Notes: a model not told the origin generated them from the letters alone. Counted from the first letter of the stretch, positions 30,596-39,412 are shown. The stretch is DNA of 46,644 nt from an uncultured Oscillospiraceae bacterium (GCA_944387755.1 CALXGC010000061.1:1-46644), one strand, 5' to 3'. Program-made: numbers and translations.

Positions 30596-31687
30596 TTACT
30601 CCACCGTCACTTGGGCGGACTTGCTGAGGATGTTCACATAGGACGGCCCCACCCCCAGCTTCACCGGGTTCCCTCCGGCGTCCAGATAGGTCATGGGGGC
30701 GCTGTCTCTGGCCCTGGACCAGGTGATCTCCTGGACCGTGCCGCCGCACAGCAGCAGGCCGCTGCCCGTGCCCGTGGTGCGGACCTTCAGCCGCCCGGCC
30801 TCGTCCCCGGAGACAAGGGACACGTCGGTGCGCAGCACCAGGACGTTTTTCACCTGGACCTGTTCCCCGGTGCTGCCGTCTATGTAGGGCTGGCCGTACT
30901 CCTCCACAGCGTACATCTCCGTCTCCGGGTCATAGACAAACACGCCGGTCTTATAGGTGGAGAAGACGGCGGTGAGCTGATTCCCCGGCTCCCCCTGGGG
31001 GCGCTCCCCCTCCGCCAGGAAGGAAATGGGGTAGGAGAAGTCCTCCCGGTGCTCCATGCGGCAGCCGTAGGTGGGCAGCAGCTTCTGGATGGTCTCTCCG
31101 GAGGTGAGCACGCTGTGCTCCAGGCCCATGTTCTGCCGCCGCTCCTGGCCCCGCCAGCACAGCGTCCCCTCATAGGGGCCGTTGACGCAGTCGAAGGCCG
31201 CCGCGCCCCAGTTCTTGATGGCCAGATAGGCGCTGGGGCTCCCTCCGGCGTGGAGAAACAGGGCGTCGTGGCCCAGGGCCAGGGAGACGTAGTAGTCCCG
31301 CGCCGAGCGCACGGACCCGATATCCCCCACGCCGTCCACCGACTGATAGACGGCCAGCATTCGGGTGATGCCCCCCTCGGCGGGAATCTCGTATATAATA
31401 TCCGCCTGGGAGACGCCCAGCTGGGGCAGGGCCTTCTTCAGATTGTTGAGCATCACCGCCACCGGCCGATTTTGGGCCATATCCTCCCACACCCCCTCCC
31501 CGGTGAGGGGATTGACATAGGGCGGCTCTGGTTCGGGCTCCGGTTGGGGCTCAGGCTCCGGGGCCAGGACGGAGACGGCGGGCTCCGGTTCCGGCTCAGG
31601 CTCCGGCGGGGCCTCCCTGGGAGCGCAGGCGGCGAGGAACAGGGCGGCGGCCAGCAGAATGCCCGCCCCAATGCGCTTTCCTGTCAC
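30596..31687 (-). CDS. yerB: YerB-like DUF3048 lipoprotein
   Basis: A 363-residue lipoprotein: signal peptide with lipobox LAAC (cysteine about residue 21), then a proline/glutamate linker (about residues 24-55, EPEPEPEP repeats) acting as a spacer, then the DUF3048 domain with NPLTGEGVWEDMAQNRPVAVMLNNLKKALPQLGVSQADIIYEIPAEGGITRMLAVYQ and a second part with GPSYVNIL. YerB proteins are conserved in Firmicutes with no settled function. LspA (14.6 kb) would process it. It follows the Mur-ligase gene by 25 bp and is probably in the same operon. Confidence 0.9.
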   Translation of the reverse strand: MTGKRIGAGILLAAALFLAACAPREAPPEPEPEPEPAVSVLAPEPEPQPEPEPEPPYVNPLTGEGVWEDMAQNRPVAVMLNNLKKALPQLGVSQADIIYEIPAEGGITRMLAVYQSVDGVGDIGSVRSARDYYVSLALGHDALFLHAGGSPSAYLAIKNWGAAAFDCVNGPYEGTLCWRGQERRQNMGLEHSVLTSGETIQKLLPTYGCRMEHREDFSYPISFLAEGERPQGEPGNQLTAVFSTYKTGVFVYDPETEMYAVEEYGQPYIDGSTGEQVQVKNVLVLRTDVSLVSGDEAGRLKVRTTGTGSGLLLCGGTVQEITWSRARDSAPMTYLDAGGNPVKLGVGPSYVNILSKSAQVTVE

Positions 31688-31712
31688 GTTTTTCCCCTCT
31701 CTTTCTCCGGCT

Positions 31713-33872
31713 TCACGGCGTCACCGACAGGCCCATGACCTGCTGCCCCAGGGCCTCCAGCAGGAGGATGTGGGGCTCTCCGGCGCTGAGCAGGACAGCC
31801 TTCTTCACGCCTCCCTCCGCCCCCCGGCAGGCCAGGCGGAAGGCGGGCAGCAGCGCCTCCGGCAGGGAGCCCTCCTTCAGCAGCTCCGCCGCCTTGGCCA
31901 GGTCCATGTGGAGCAGCTCCGCCTGGCGGTCCTCCCCCAGGGCCAGGGAGGGCTCTCTGGAGACAAACAGCACCAGGCGGCTGGCCTTCATGGCCTGGGC
32001 CACCGCGGCGGCCTCCTCTCCGCCGCCGGTGAGAACGGGCAGGAAGCCCCCGTCCAGCAGGGCCTCCAGCACCCTGGGCCGGACGGTGAGGCCGCTGTCC
32101 GTGCGCTTGAGCAGGCCGCCGTCCCCGGCGGACAGGGCCACCCCGCAGCCGGACAGCGCCTGGGGCAGCGCGCCCCCCTCCGGCCGCACCAGCACCGTCC
32201 GGACTCCGGCCCGGAGCAGGGCGGGGGCGTCGGGCAGGGCGGCCTCGCCGTCCGCCGGGAGGTACACCACCCAGGTCTCCCCCCGCCGCGCCTCCAGGGC
32301 GGGGAGGACGGACAGGGCGGCTCTGGCCGGGGAGGCGGCGTCCAGCCCCCGGCGCAGGTCGTACTCCTGCAAAAAGGCCTGGACGTATTCTACGTCCGTA
32401 GGGGTGTCGATATACTCGGCGCCCCGCTTCTGGCGGGTCTCCCGGCCCTTGCCGGTGAGCAGAATCACGGCGGGACCGGCGCTGTCCATCACCGCCCGGC
32501 GGATGGCCTCCCCCCGGTTGGGGATGATCTCCAGGGCGGCCCGGCCCGCCGCCCGCACATGGGGGGCGATCTCCCGGCAGATGGACAGGGTGTCCTCCTC
32601 GCCGCTGTCCTCCTCGGTGAGGTAGGCCCGGTCGCACCAGGTCCCGGCGGCCTCCCCCAGGTCCCGGCGGCGGTCGAAGGCCTTCTTGCCGGGACAGCCG
32701 AAGACAATGGCCATCTCCCGGTCCGGATACTCCTCCCGCACGGACTGAAACAGCGTCTCAAAGGACAGGCGGTTGTGAGCGTAGTCCACAATGGCGCACA
32801 GATTCCCCCCGGCGTTGGAGAACACCTCCATCCGCCCCGGCACCCGCGCCCGCACCAGGCCGTCGTACACGTCGGCGGCGGGAATCTGAAGGGCCTGGCA
32901 CACGGCGATGACCCCCAGGGCGTTCTCCACGTTGAAGAGGCCGGGCATGGTCAGCCGGAACTCCCGCCGGAAGCTGGGCGTGCGCACGGAGAAGACGGTC
33001 TGGCCGTCCTCCTTGCGCACCTGACTGGCATACACGTCCGCCTGGGGATTTTTCTGGGAGAAGGTAATCACCGGCCGCCCGGCGGCCTGGGCGGCGGCTA
33101 AAACCTCCGCCCCGTGGGCGCAGTCCAGATTGACGCAGTTGACCTTGGCCTGCTGGAAAATCTTCAGCTTGGAGGCGAAGTAGTCGTCGAAGTCCGGGTG
33201 CTCGATGGGGGAGATGTGGTCGTAGCCGATGTTCAGAAAGCAGGCGGCGGCCAGCTCGGTATATAAGCTCCTGTGGTACTTCAGCGCCTGGCTGGACACC
33301 TCCATGGTCATGTACTCCAGGCCGGCGTCCGCCCCGTGGGCCAGGTGCCGCTGCAGGTCCAGGGGCTCCGGGGTGGTGAGGTGGGACTCAAAGCGCTCCA
33401 CGCCGTCGAAGGTGTCGATGGAGGAGATAATCCCCGTCTCCCCCTTTCCCTGCCGGGCCCGGTGCACGTCCAGAACAGACTTCAGGTAGTAGGCGGAGGA
33501 GGACTTCCCCTTTGTGCCGGTGAAGCCGCACACCTTCAGCCGGCCGGAGGGGTGGCCGTAGTAGAAGTCGGCCAGCAGCGCCATGGCCCGGCGCAGGTCC
33601 TTGAGCAGAATACAGGGCAGGGGACACGCCGGATAGGCCCTCTCGCCGGCGTAGGCAACCGCCCCCCGGCTGCGGGCCATCTCCAGAAATTCCGGCTTGA
33701 AGTGGGCGCCCTTGCACACAAACAGGGTGTTGGGAATCACGTTTCGGGAATCGCAGGACACCAGCTCCACCGGCTGGTTCAGGTCCAGGCCGCTGCCGGC
33801 CGGGCCGGCCAGCAGGTCCTCCCGCTTCAGCAGGGCCAGATACTTTCCCAGAGGACGGATGGGACAGGACAT
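31713..33872 (-). CDS. MurE-like ligase fused to a degenerate amino-acid-kinase domain
   Basis: A 719-residue fusion. Residues 1-490 are a Mur ligase: substrate domain, ATP loop GFTGTKGKSS (about 117-125), MTMEVSSQALKYHR, FLNIGYDHISPIEH, the DYAHN motif and FGCPGKKAFDRRRDLG. The DNPR-type motif that defines diaminopimelate-adding MurE is not seen; the region reads YLTEEDSGEEDT. The last 230 residues resemble the C-terminal half of acetylglutamate kinase (LPVLTGGGEEAAAVAQAMKASRLVLF, LLKEGSLPEALLPAFRLACRGAEGGVKKAVLL, PHILLLEAL) but lack the glycine-rich phosphate loops. Substrate unknown; a wall-peptide ligase is likely. ATG at 33872 with GGAGG eight bases upstream. It follows the Asp/Glu racemase by 30 bp. 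Confidence 0.85.
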   Translation of the reverse strand: MSCPIRPLGKYLALLKREDLLAGPAGSGLDLNQPVELVSCDSRNVIPNTLFVCKGAHFKPEFLEMARSRGAVAYAGERAYPACPLPCILLKDLRRAMALLADFYYGHPSGRLKVCGFTGTKGKSSSAYYLKSVLDVHRARQGKGETGIISSIDTFDGVERFESHLTTPEPLDLQRHLAHGADAGLEYMTMEVSSQALKYHRSLYTELAAACFLNIGYDHISPIEHPDFDDYFASKLKIFQQAKVNCVNLDCAHGAEVLAAAQAAGRPVITFSQKNPQADVYASQVRKEDGQTVFSVRTPSFRREFRLTMPGLFNVENALGVIAVCQALQIPAADVYDGLVRARVPGRMEVFSNAGGNLCAIVDYAHNRLSFETLFQSVREEYPDREMAIVFGCPGKKAFDRRRDLGEAAGTWCDRAYLTEEDSGEEDTLSICREIAPHVRAAGRAALEIIPNRGEAIRRAVMDSAGPAVILLTGKGRETRQKRGAEYIDTPTDVEYVQAFLQEYDLRRGLDAASPARAALSVLPALEARRGETWVVYLPADGEAALPDAPALLRAGVRTVLVRPEGGALPQALSGCGVALSAGDGGLLKRTDSGLTVRPRVLEALLDGGFLPVLTGGGEEAAAVAQAMKASRLVLFVSREPSLALGEDRQAELLHMDLAKAAELLKEGSLPEALLPAFRLACRGAEGGVKKAVLLSAGEPHILLLEALGQQVMGLSVTP

Positions 33873-33902
33873 AGAAAACACCTCCAAAAGCCGCGGAGCG
33901 CG

Positions 33903-34616
33903 TTATTTGGTAAAAATCCGCCGCAGGGGCCCGCGGCAGGCCTGGATGGACCGCTCGGCCAGTACGGCCATGGCGTCCAGGTAGAAGGGCGGCAGGTGGT
34001 GCTGGCTGGAGAACACAGACAGCTCCGTACAGGCCAGAATGGCGCAGTCGCACCCCTGGTCCTCCAAATCCTGATGGACCACGGCGAACTTCTCCGGGTC
34101 GCCGGCCTTGCCCGCCTTGATGTCGTCATAGATGAGGGACATGACCTTCTTCTGGGCCTCCGGCGAGGGGACCTTCGGCTCCATGCCCAGGGCGATGAGC
34201 TCCTTCTGGTAGATCCCCGTCTGCACCGTGCCGTCTGTGCCCACCACGCCGGGACGGCGGCGGCCCTGGCTGGCCAGCACCTCACAGGCCTCCCGCACCA
34301 TATGAATGATGGGGATGGAGATCTGCTCCTGCACCTTGTCCAGGAAATAGTGGGCCGTGTTGCAGGGAACCGCAATGGCGGTGCACCCCCCCTGCTCCAG
34401 CAGCCGGGCCCCGTACAGCAGCCGGTCGTACACCGGCTGGGTCTCTCCGGACAGAATGGCCGCCGTCCGGTCGGGCACCTCGTTGTCAGAGAAAATCAGC
34501 ATGGAGATGTGCTCCTGGTCCGTGTGGGCCGCCGTGCGGTCAATGATATATTGATAGAACGTATTGGTGGCCTGGGGACCCATGCCGCCTAAAATTCCCA
34601 AACGATAGTTTTCCAT
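33903..34616 (-). CDS. Aspartate/glutamate racemase family protein
   Basis: A 237-residue cofactor-independent racemase. It begins LGILGGMGPQAT and has both catalytic cysteines: Cys85 in AVPCNTAHY and Cys196 in LACTELSVF. The two halves are related, as in the family. It interconverts L- and D-aspartate or D-glutamate; the sequence is nearer YgeA/aspartate racemases (HISMLIFSDNEVPDR) than MurI. It is the first gene of an operon with the Mur-ligase fusion, suggesting that its D-amino acid feeds that ligase. ATG at 34616 with AGGAGG. Confidence 0.93.
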   Translation of the reverse strand: MENYRLGILGGMGPQATNTFYQYIIDRTAAHTDQEHISMLIFSDNEVPDRTAAILSGETQPVYDRLLYGARLLEQGGCTAIAVPCNTAHYFLDKVQEQISIPIIHMVREACEVLASQGRRRPGVVGTDGTVQTGIYQKELIALGMEPKVPSPEAQKKVMSLIYDDIKAGKAGDPEKFAVVHQDLEDQGCDCAILACTELSVFSSQHHLPPFYLDAMAVLAERSIQACRGPLRRIFTK

Positions 34617-34649
34617 AAAAACCTCCTGGTTGTCTGAGGTACCGTCCGC

Positions 34650-35055
34650 CGGTTTTACCCCCTCCGCCCCGCTTCGCCCGGCGCCTCCCCCGTTATTTTT
34701 ACCCCCTCCGCCTCGCTTCGCTCGGCACCTCCCCCGAAGGGGGAGGCTTTTAGGCGCGCCGGGTCGTCGCGCCCCACACACACGCCCGTTGCTGCCGTAG
34801 GGGCGGCCCTTGCGGCCGCCCGCCCCCTTTTGAAAGGGGGTGCCGCCCAACGGGCGGCGGGGGATTGCATCTCTCGCATACGTCCGCCGGTTTTACCCCC
34901 TCCGCCTCGCTTCGCCCGGCGCCTCCCCCGAAGGGGGAGGCTTTTGGGCGCGCCGGGTCGTCGCGCCCCACGAATACGGCCGCCGCTTGCCCTGTCCGGC
35001 GGGCGCACAATGTGCGCCCCTACAGGGGTGGGCGCGCCCCACGGATACGGCCAAG
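34650..35055. repeat. Intergenic palindromic repeat mosaic, block 6 (largest)
   Basis: Some 400 bp without a gene. Modules in order: CCGCCCCGCTTCGCCC fragment, the CTCGCTTCGCTCGGCACCTCCCCCGAAGGGGGAGG module (34702-34748), GGCGCGCCGGGTCGTCGCGCCCC, GTAGGGGCGGCCCTTGCGGCCGCCC, CCCCCTTTTGAAAGGGGG with GCCGCCCAACGGGCGGC, the CTCGCTTCGCCCGGC hairpin module again, GGCGCGCCGGGTCGTCGCGCCCC, the GGGCGCACAATGTGCGCCC palindrome (about 35001-35019) and a final GGGCGCGCCCC. It ends about 15 bases from the miaB stop. Confidence 0.9.
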
Positions 35056-35069
35056 GCTTTGAGGGGACG

Positions 35070-36485
35070 TCAAGGCTCCGCCGGTTCGCCGAAGAGGGAC
35101 CACTTATTGGCGGCGGTGATTTTCACCGGGACAAACTGTCCGATGGCCGAAGGGTCTCCGGCAAGGCGCACCAGGCGGTTGCCCGGCGTGCGGGCGGCGA
35201 GGGGATAGCGGCTGTCGCCGCTCTCGCCGTCCACCAGGCAGCGCAGGGTCTTCCCGATATAGGCGGCGTGCTTTTCCTCGGAAATGGCGTCCTGGAGGGC
35301 CACAAGGCGGTTGAAATTGGCCAGCTTTTCCGCTCTGGACATGGGGTCGTCCATTTCAGCTGCGGGCGTGCCCTTCCGGGGGGAGTAGATGAAGGTAAAC
35401 AGGGCGTCAAAGCGCACCTCCTCCAGCACCTTCAGGGTGTCCTCGAACTCCGGGGTGGTCTCGCCGGGGAAGCCCACAATCACGTCGGAGGTGAGGACGA
35501 TGTCGGGAATCAGCGCCCGGAGGGCCCGGATTTTGTCCAAATACGCCTCGATGGTGTGTTTCCGGTTCATGACCTTCAGAATCCGGTTGTTGCCCGCCTG
35601 GAAGGGCAGGTGGAGCACCGGAGCCACTTTCTCACACCGGGCCATGGTCTCAAAGAGGCGCTGGGTGGCGTCCTTGGGGTGGGAGGTCATAAACCGGATG
35701 AGGAAGTCCCCCGGAATGGCGTTGACCCGCTCCAGCAGGGCGGCGAAGTCACAGGGGCTGTCCAGATCCTTGCCGTAGGAGTTCACGTTCTGGCCCAGAA
35801 GGGTGATGTCCTTATAGCCCTCTCCCACCAGCTCCTCCACCTCCCGCAGAATGTCCTCCGGCCTCCGGGAGCGCTCCCGGCCCCGGACATAGGGGACAAT
35901 GCAGTAGGAGCAGAAGTTGTTGCACCCGTACATAATGGACACCCAGGCCTTCACCCTGTCCTGGCGCACCACGGGAATGCCCTCGGCGATGGAGCCGGGC
36001 AGGTCGGGGGTCTGGAAAACCCGCCCCCGGCCGGTGAGGAGGGTGTGGACAAACTCCGGGAACCGCCACAGCACCTGGGGGCCAAACACCAGGTCCACAT
36101 GGCGGAAGGACTGCTTGATTTTCTCCGCCACATGGGGCTCCTGGGCCATACAGCCGCACAGGCAGATAAGCTGGTCCGGGTGGCGGCGCTTCACATGGAC
36201 CAGAGCGCCCAGATTGCCCAGCACCCGCTGCTCGGCGTGCTCCCGAATGGCGCAGGTGTTCAGGACGATGATTTTGGCCTCCTCCTCGTCCTGGGTGAAG
36301 CCGTAGCCCATCTGGCTCAGATAGCCCCGAATGCGCTCAGAGTCCGCCTCGTTCTGCTGGCAGCCGTAGGTGTCCACAAAGGCCAGAGGGGGCGCGGGCA
36401 GGGCGGCGTTTCTCTGGGCAATTTCGCGGCAGAAGGAGAGCTGGCGGTCAATCTCCGCCGGGGAAATGGTGGTCGTTCGTTCCAT
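35070..36485 (-). CDS. miaB: tRNA-2-methylthio-N6-dimethylallyladenosine synthase
   Basis: A 471-residue MiaB methylthiotransferase. The UPF0004 domain carries the auxiliary-cluster cysteines in DTYGCQQNEADSERI, NTCAIREHAE and CLCGCMAQ; the radical SAM motif is YGCNNFCSYCIVPYVRGRERSR; a C-terminal TRAM domain (about residues 400-455) binds tRNA. It adds a methylthio group to the dimethylallyladenosine made by MiaA (24.0 kb). ATG at 36485 with GGAGG five bases upstream; a TTG inside that site is not used. Single gene on the minus strand between repeat blocks 6 and 7. Confidence 0.97.
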   Translation of the reverse strand: MERTTTISPAEIDRQLSFCREIAQRNAALPAPPLAFVDTYGCQQNEADSERIRGYLSQMGYGFTQDEEEAKIIVLNTCAIREHAEQRVLGNLGALVHVKRRHPDQLICLCGCMAQEPHVAEKIKQSFRHVDLVFGPQVLWRFPEFVHTLLTGRGRVFQTPDLPGSIAEGIPVVRQDRVKAWVSIMYGCNNFCSYCIVPYVRGRERSRRPEDILREVEELVGEGYKDITLLGQNVNSYGKDLDSPCDFAALLERVNAIPGDFLIRFMTSHPKDATQRLFETMARCEKVAPVLHLPFQAGNNRILKVMNRKHTIEAYLDKIRALRALIPDIVLTSDVIVGFPGETTPEFEDTLKVLEEVRFDALFTFIYSPRKGTPAAEMDDPMSRAEKLANFNRLVALQDAISEEKHAAYIGKTLRCLVDGESGDSRYPLAARTPGNRLVRLAGDPSAIGQFVPVKITAANKWSLFGEPAEP

Positions 36486-36647
36486 GGGTTCCTCCAAAAA
36501 GCGTCGGGCTCCGCCGGGCGGAGCGGTTTATCATGTTATCATACCATGTTTCTCCCCCCGGCACAAGTGCGCCTCCCCGGTTTCCGCCGGGAAAACCGCC
36601 CGTTTTCCACCCCGCCGCCTGCAATTTTTTTGTGAACGGCCGCCGGT

Positions 36648-36857
36648 TTCACCCCTTCCGCCTCGCTTCGCCCCACGGATACGTTTGCCCCCTCATCCGG
36701 CGCTTCGCGCCACCTTCCCCCCTGTGGGGGGAAGGCTTCAGAATATGCGGTGTCCGTTGCTGCCGTAGGGGCGGCCCTTGGGCGGCGGGGGATTGCGTTT
36801 CTCGCATACGTTTGCCGGTTTGGCCCCGTCCGGCGGGCGCACGATGTGCGCCCCTAC
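36648..36857. repeat. Intergenic palindromic repeat mosaic, block 7
   Basis: Contains a CCTTCCGCCTCGCTTCGCCCCACGGATACG piece, CTCATCCGGCGCTTCGCGCCACC with CCTTCCCCCCTGTGGGGGGAAGG (36708-36736), a GTAGGGGCGGCCCTTGGG module fused to GGCGGCGGGGGATTGC, and the palindrome GGGCGCACGATGTGCGCCC (36835-36853). The junction at about 36778 fuses two modules that are separate elsewhere. The rest of 36486-36959 holds only promoter DNA. Confidence 0.88.
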
Positions 36858-36879
36858 TGAATGACATTGCCCCGCCGCA

Positions 36880-36908
36880 TTGCCTTTTTCCGCCCGAAGT
36901 GTTAAAAT
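36880..36908 (+). promoter_or_regulatory. Promoter of the racemase-like gene
   Basis: TTGCCT at 36880-36885, 17 bp, TAAAAT at 36903-36908; AAAGGAG lies nine bases before the start codon. Confidence 0.65.
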
Positions 36909-36959
36909 AAGCAATACATACAGCCGCGGCACACGGAAGAGAGAAAGGAGCCCTGGGCA

Positions 36960-38030
36960 ATGCGCAAGCTGGTCATAGAGAAGGCGGCCATCCGGTCCAA
37001 TATGGCGGTGATCCGGAAGCGGGCGGCGGGAGCCGCCCTGTACGGCGTGCTCACGGGGGACGGCGGCGGGGCCGGTCTGGCCTCCATGGCCCATATGCTC
37101 CGGGACGAGGGGGTGAGCCGCTTCGCCGTGGGCAGCGTGGAGGAGGTCCAGGGCCTCCGGGAGGCCGGCTTTGTGGACGAGGAGATTCTGATGCTCCGGG
37201 CCACTGTGGACCGGGAGGAGCTGAACCGGCTGGTGGATTTAAACGCGGTGTGCACCATCTCCTCTGTGGACACCGGCCTTGCCCTGAACGCGGTGGCGGA
37301 AAACCGGGCCACCGTGGCGGAGGCCCACATCCAGGTGGACACGGGGATGGGCTTCGGCGGCTTTCTGGTGGGGGAGCCGGAAAAGATCCTGCTGGCCTAC
37401 CGCTCCCTTCCCAATGTGGCCCTCTCCGGCATTTACACCCAGCTCCACACCAGTCCGGACGGCCGGGAACAGGAGGTGGAGGCCCAGCTCCAGCAGTTCC
37501 ACCAGGTCCTGGAGGCCATCCATGCCGCCGGCTTTGAGACCGGTCTGGTCCACGCCGCCGGCTCCTACGCCCTGATGCACTTCGACGCCGCCCGCCTGGA
37601 CGCGGTGCGGGCGGGCTCCGTCCTGCTGGGCCGGTGCCGCCGCACGCCGGGGGACGGGCTGACCCAGGTGGGCTATGGCGAGGCCCCCCTGACCGAGGTG
37701 CGCTGGCTCCCCAAGGGGCACACCGTGGGCTCCGACAAGCTGGTGCGGCTCAAGCGCCCCACCCGGGTGGCGGTGCTCCCCGTGGGCTATCAGAACGGCT
37801 TCGGCGTGGAGCGCCCCCGCGCCTCCGGATTCTGGACCCTGTGGCGGCTGTGGCGGAAAAACCGCCGGCGCACCGTGCGGGTAAATGGACAGAACGTGCG
37901 CGTCATCGGCAGCATTGGCGCCACCGAGACCATTCTGAACGTCACCGATGTGAAGTGCTCCGCCGGAGACGCCGCCGTCTTTGACCTGGACCCCCTCTAC
38001 GCCAGAGACCTCCAGGTGGAATACCGGTAA
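36960..38030 (+). CDS. Alanine-racemase-like protein lacking the catalytic lysine
   Basis: A 356-residue protein with the two-domain alanine-racemase layout: TIM barrel (RFAVGSVEEVQGLREAGF, HIQVDTGMGFGGF, SGIYTQLHTSPD, GSVLLGR) and C-terminal beta domain (VAVLPVGYQNGFGVERP, IGATETILNVTD). The site where PLP-binding Lys is expected (VLKGDGYG in relatives) reads VLTGDGGG (residues 30-37): Lys is Thr32, Tyr is Gly, and no lysine occurs between residue 20 and the middle of the barrel. The second catalytic Tyr region (normally VSYGATY-like) reads TVGSDKLV. It should therefore not racemise alanine; a regulatory or binding role is likely. It lies 72 bp upstream of the ATP-grasp gene. Confidence 0.85.
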   Translation: MRKLVIEKAAIRSNMAVIRKRAAGAALYGVLTGDGGGAGLASMAHMLRDEGVSRFAVGSVEEVQGLREAGFVDEEILMLRATVDREELNRLVDLNAVCTISSVDTGLALNAVAENRATVAEAHIQVDTGMGFGGFLVGEPEKILLAYRSLPNVALSGIYTQLHTSPDGREQEVEAQLQQFHQVLEAIHAAGFETGLVHAAGSYALMHFDAARLDAVRAGSVLLGRCRRTPGDGLTQVGYGEAPLTEVRWLPKGHTVGSDKLVRLKRPTRVAVLPVGYQNGFGVERPRASGFWTLWRLWRKNRRRTVRVNGQNVRVIGSIGATETILNVTDVKCSAGDAAVFDLDPLYARDLQVEYR

Positions 38031-38102
38031 ACAAGGGCGGAAAATCAGGGGCGGACCCGCAGCTCCGCCCTGCAAACGTGAAAACAAAGGTTGTGAACCT
38101 GT

Positions 38103-39317
38103 ATGAGCGAATTAACATTTCAGCCGCTGCTCTTCGGCGGCGACATCAACGTGTACAGCGTGGCCCGCGCCTTCCACGAGGCCTATGGGGTAATCAGCGT
38201 CGCCTATGGCAAATACCCCTCCTTCCCCTGCCACGGCAGCGCCATTCTGGACTATCGGGTGTGCCCCGACAACGAGAGCGCCGACGCCTTCCGCCGCAAT
38301 GTGAAGGCCGTCTCCCAGGAGTTCCCGGACAAGACCATTCTTCTGCTGGGCTGCGGGGACAGCTATGTGCAGCTGGCCGCCCACTGCAAGGACCAGCTCC
38401 CCGCCAATGTGGTCGCCCCCTATATCGACGGGGCTCTGCTGGACACCCTCATCAACAAGGAGAAATTTTACGGCCTGTGCGACCGGTACGGCATCGACCA
38501 CCCGGCCACCTTTATCTACGATAAGTCCATGGGCCACGACTTCACCCTCCCCTGGGGACCGCCCTACATCGCCAAGCCCGCCGACAGCGTGGCCTACTGG
38601 GCCACCGGCGTCCACGACCTGGCCAAGGTCTATGTCTGCCAGAGCTGGGAGGAGCTGCTCTCCGCCCTGGACCAGGTGTACGCCGCCGGATACCCCGACC
38701 ACATGGTTTTACAGGAATTTATCCCCGGCGACGACACCTATATGCGGGTTTTAACCAACTACTCCGACCGGAACGGACAGGTGAAGCTCATGTGTCTGGG
38801 CCACGTCCTGCTGGAGGAGCACTCCCCCCACGGCATCGGCAACCACGCCGTCATCCTCACGGAGTACGACGAGACCCTCTCCCTGAAAATCAAGGCCATG
38901 CTGGAGGACCTGCACTTCACCGGCTTCTCCAACTTCGACATCAAGTTCGACCAGCGGGACGGCAAATATAAGGCCTTTGAAATCAACTGCCGCCAGGGCA
39001 GAAGCAACTATTACGTCACCGGCGCGGGCCACAACATCGCCCGGCTGGCGGTGGAGGACCGCATTGAACACAAAGACCTGCCCTTCCTCATCACCCAGGA
39101 CAAGTCCCTGTGGCGGATGGTCCCCAGAAAGGTCGCCTTCGCCTTCACCCCGAAGCGCTATCACCAGGAGATGAAGGCCCTCATCCGCGCCGGAAAGGAC
39201 TCCCACTCCCTGGTCTACCAGGAGGACGCCTCCCTGAAGCGCACCCTCCGGGTGTGGAAAAACCACCTGGGCAATCTGAAGCGCTTCCGGCAGTACAACC
39301 AAAAACCGGCAGACTGA
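38103..39317 (+). CDS. ATP-grasp domain carboxylate-amine ligase-like protein
   Basis: A 404-residue cytoplasmic ATP-grasp protein. The N-terminal Rossmann-like part (LLFGGDINVYSVARAFHEAYG, DKTILLLGCGDSYVQLA) is followed by the ATP-grasp core: KEKFYGLCDRYGIDHPATF, PPYIAKPADSVAYW, VLQEFIPGDDTYMRVLTNYSD, and FDIKFDQRDGKYKAFEINCRQGRSNY, where Glu and Asn of EINCR bind metal-ATP. The C-terminal tail is strongly basic (KRTLRVWKNHLGNLKRFRQYNQ). The fold ligates a carboxylate to an amine through an acyl phosphate; D-aspartate ligases of cross-bridge synthesis are one comparable group. Substrate unknown. The ribosome-binding site is weak (AAAGG about 12 bases off). Confidence 0.85.
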   Translation: MSELTFQPLLFGGDINVYSVARAFHEAYGVISVAYGKYPSFPCHGSAILDYRVCPDNESADAFRRNVKAVSQEFPDKTILLLGCGDSYVQLAAHCKDQLPANVVAPYIDGALLDTLINKEKFYGLCDRYGIDHPATFIYDKSMGHDFTLPWGPPYIAKPADSVAYWATGVHDLAKVYVCQSWEELLSALDQVYAAGYPDHMVLQEFIPGDDTYMRVLTNYSDRNGQVKLMCLGHVLLEEHSPHGIGNHAVILTEYDETLSLKIKAMLEDLHFTGFSNFDIKFDQRDGKYKAFEINCRQGRSNYYVTGAGHNIARLAVEDRIEHKDLPFLITQDKSLWRMVPRKVAFAFTPKRYHQEMKALIRAGKDSHSLVYQEDASLKRTLRVWKNHLGNLKRFRQYNQKPAD

Positions 39318-39319
39318 GG

Positions 39320-39388
39320 CCGCCGGCCTCCCCCTCCGGGGGGAGGCGCCGGCCGCAGCGAGGCGGAGGGGGCGGGCCCCGCCCCTGC
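39320..39388. repeat. Partial palindromic repeat between ATP-grasp gene and mutS
   Basis: GGCCTCCCCCTCCGGGGGGAGGC with CCGCAGCGAGGCGGAGGGG resembles the inverted hairpin module, but it is diverged. It starts three bases after the upstream stop codon; mutS starts 25 bases beyond. Confidence 0.7.
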
Positions 39389-39412
39389 GAATTCAAGAAA
39401 GACGGTGAACCA

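Noticed and set aside
38078..38524. Alternative plus-strand frame overlapping the ATP-grasp gene
   Set aside because: Arg/Pro-rich out-of-frame translation of the same DNA, shadowed by the real gene.
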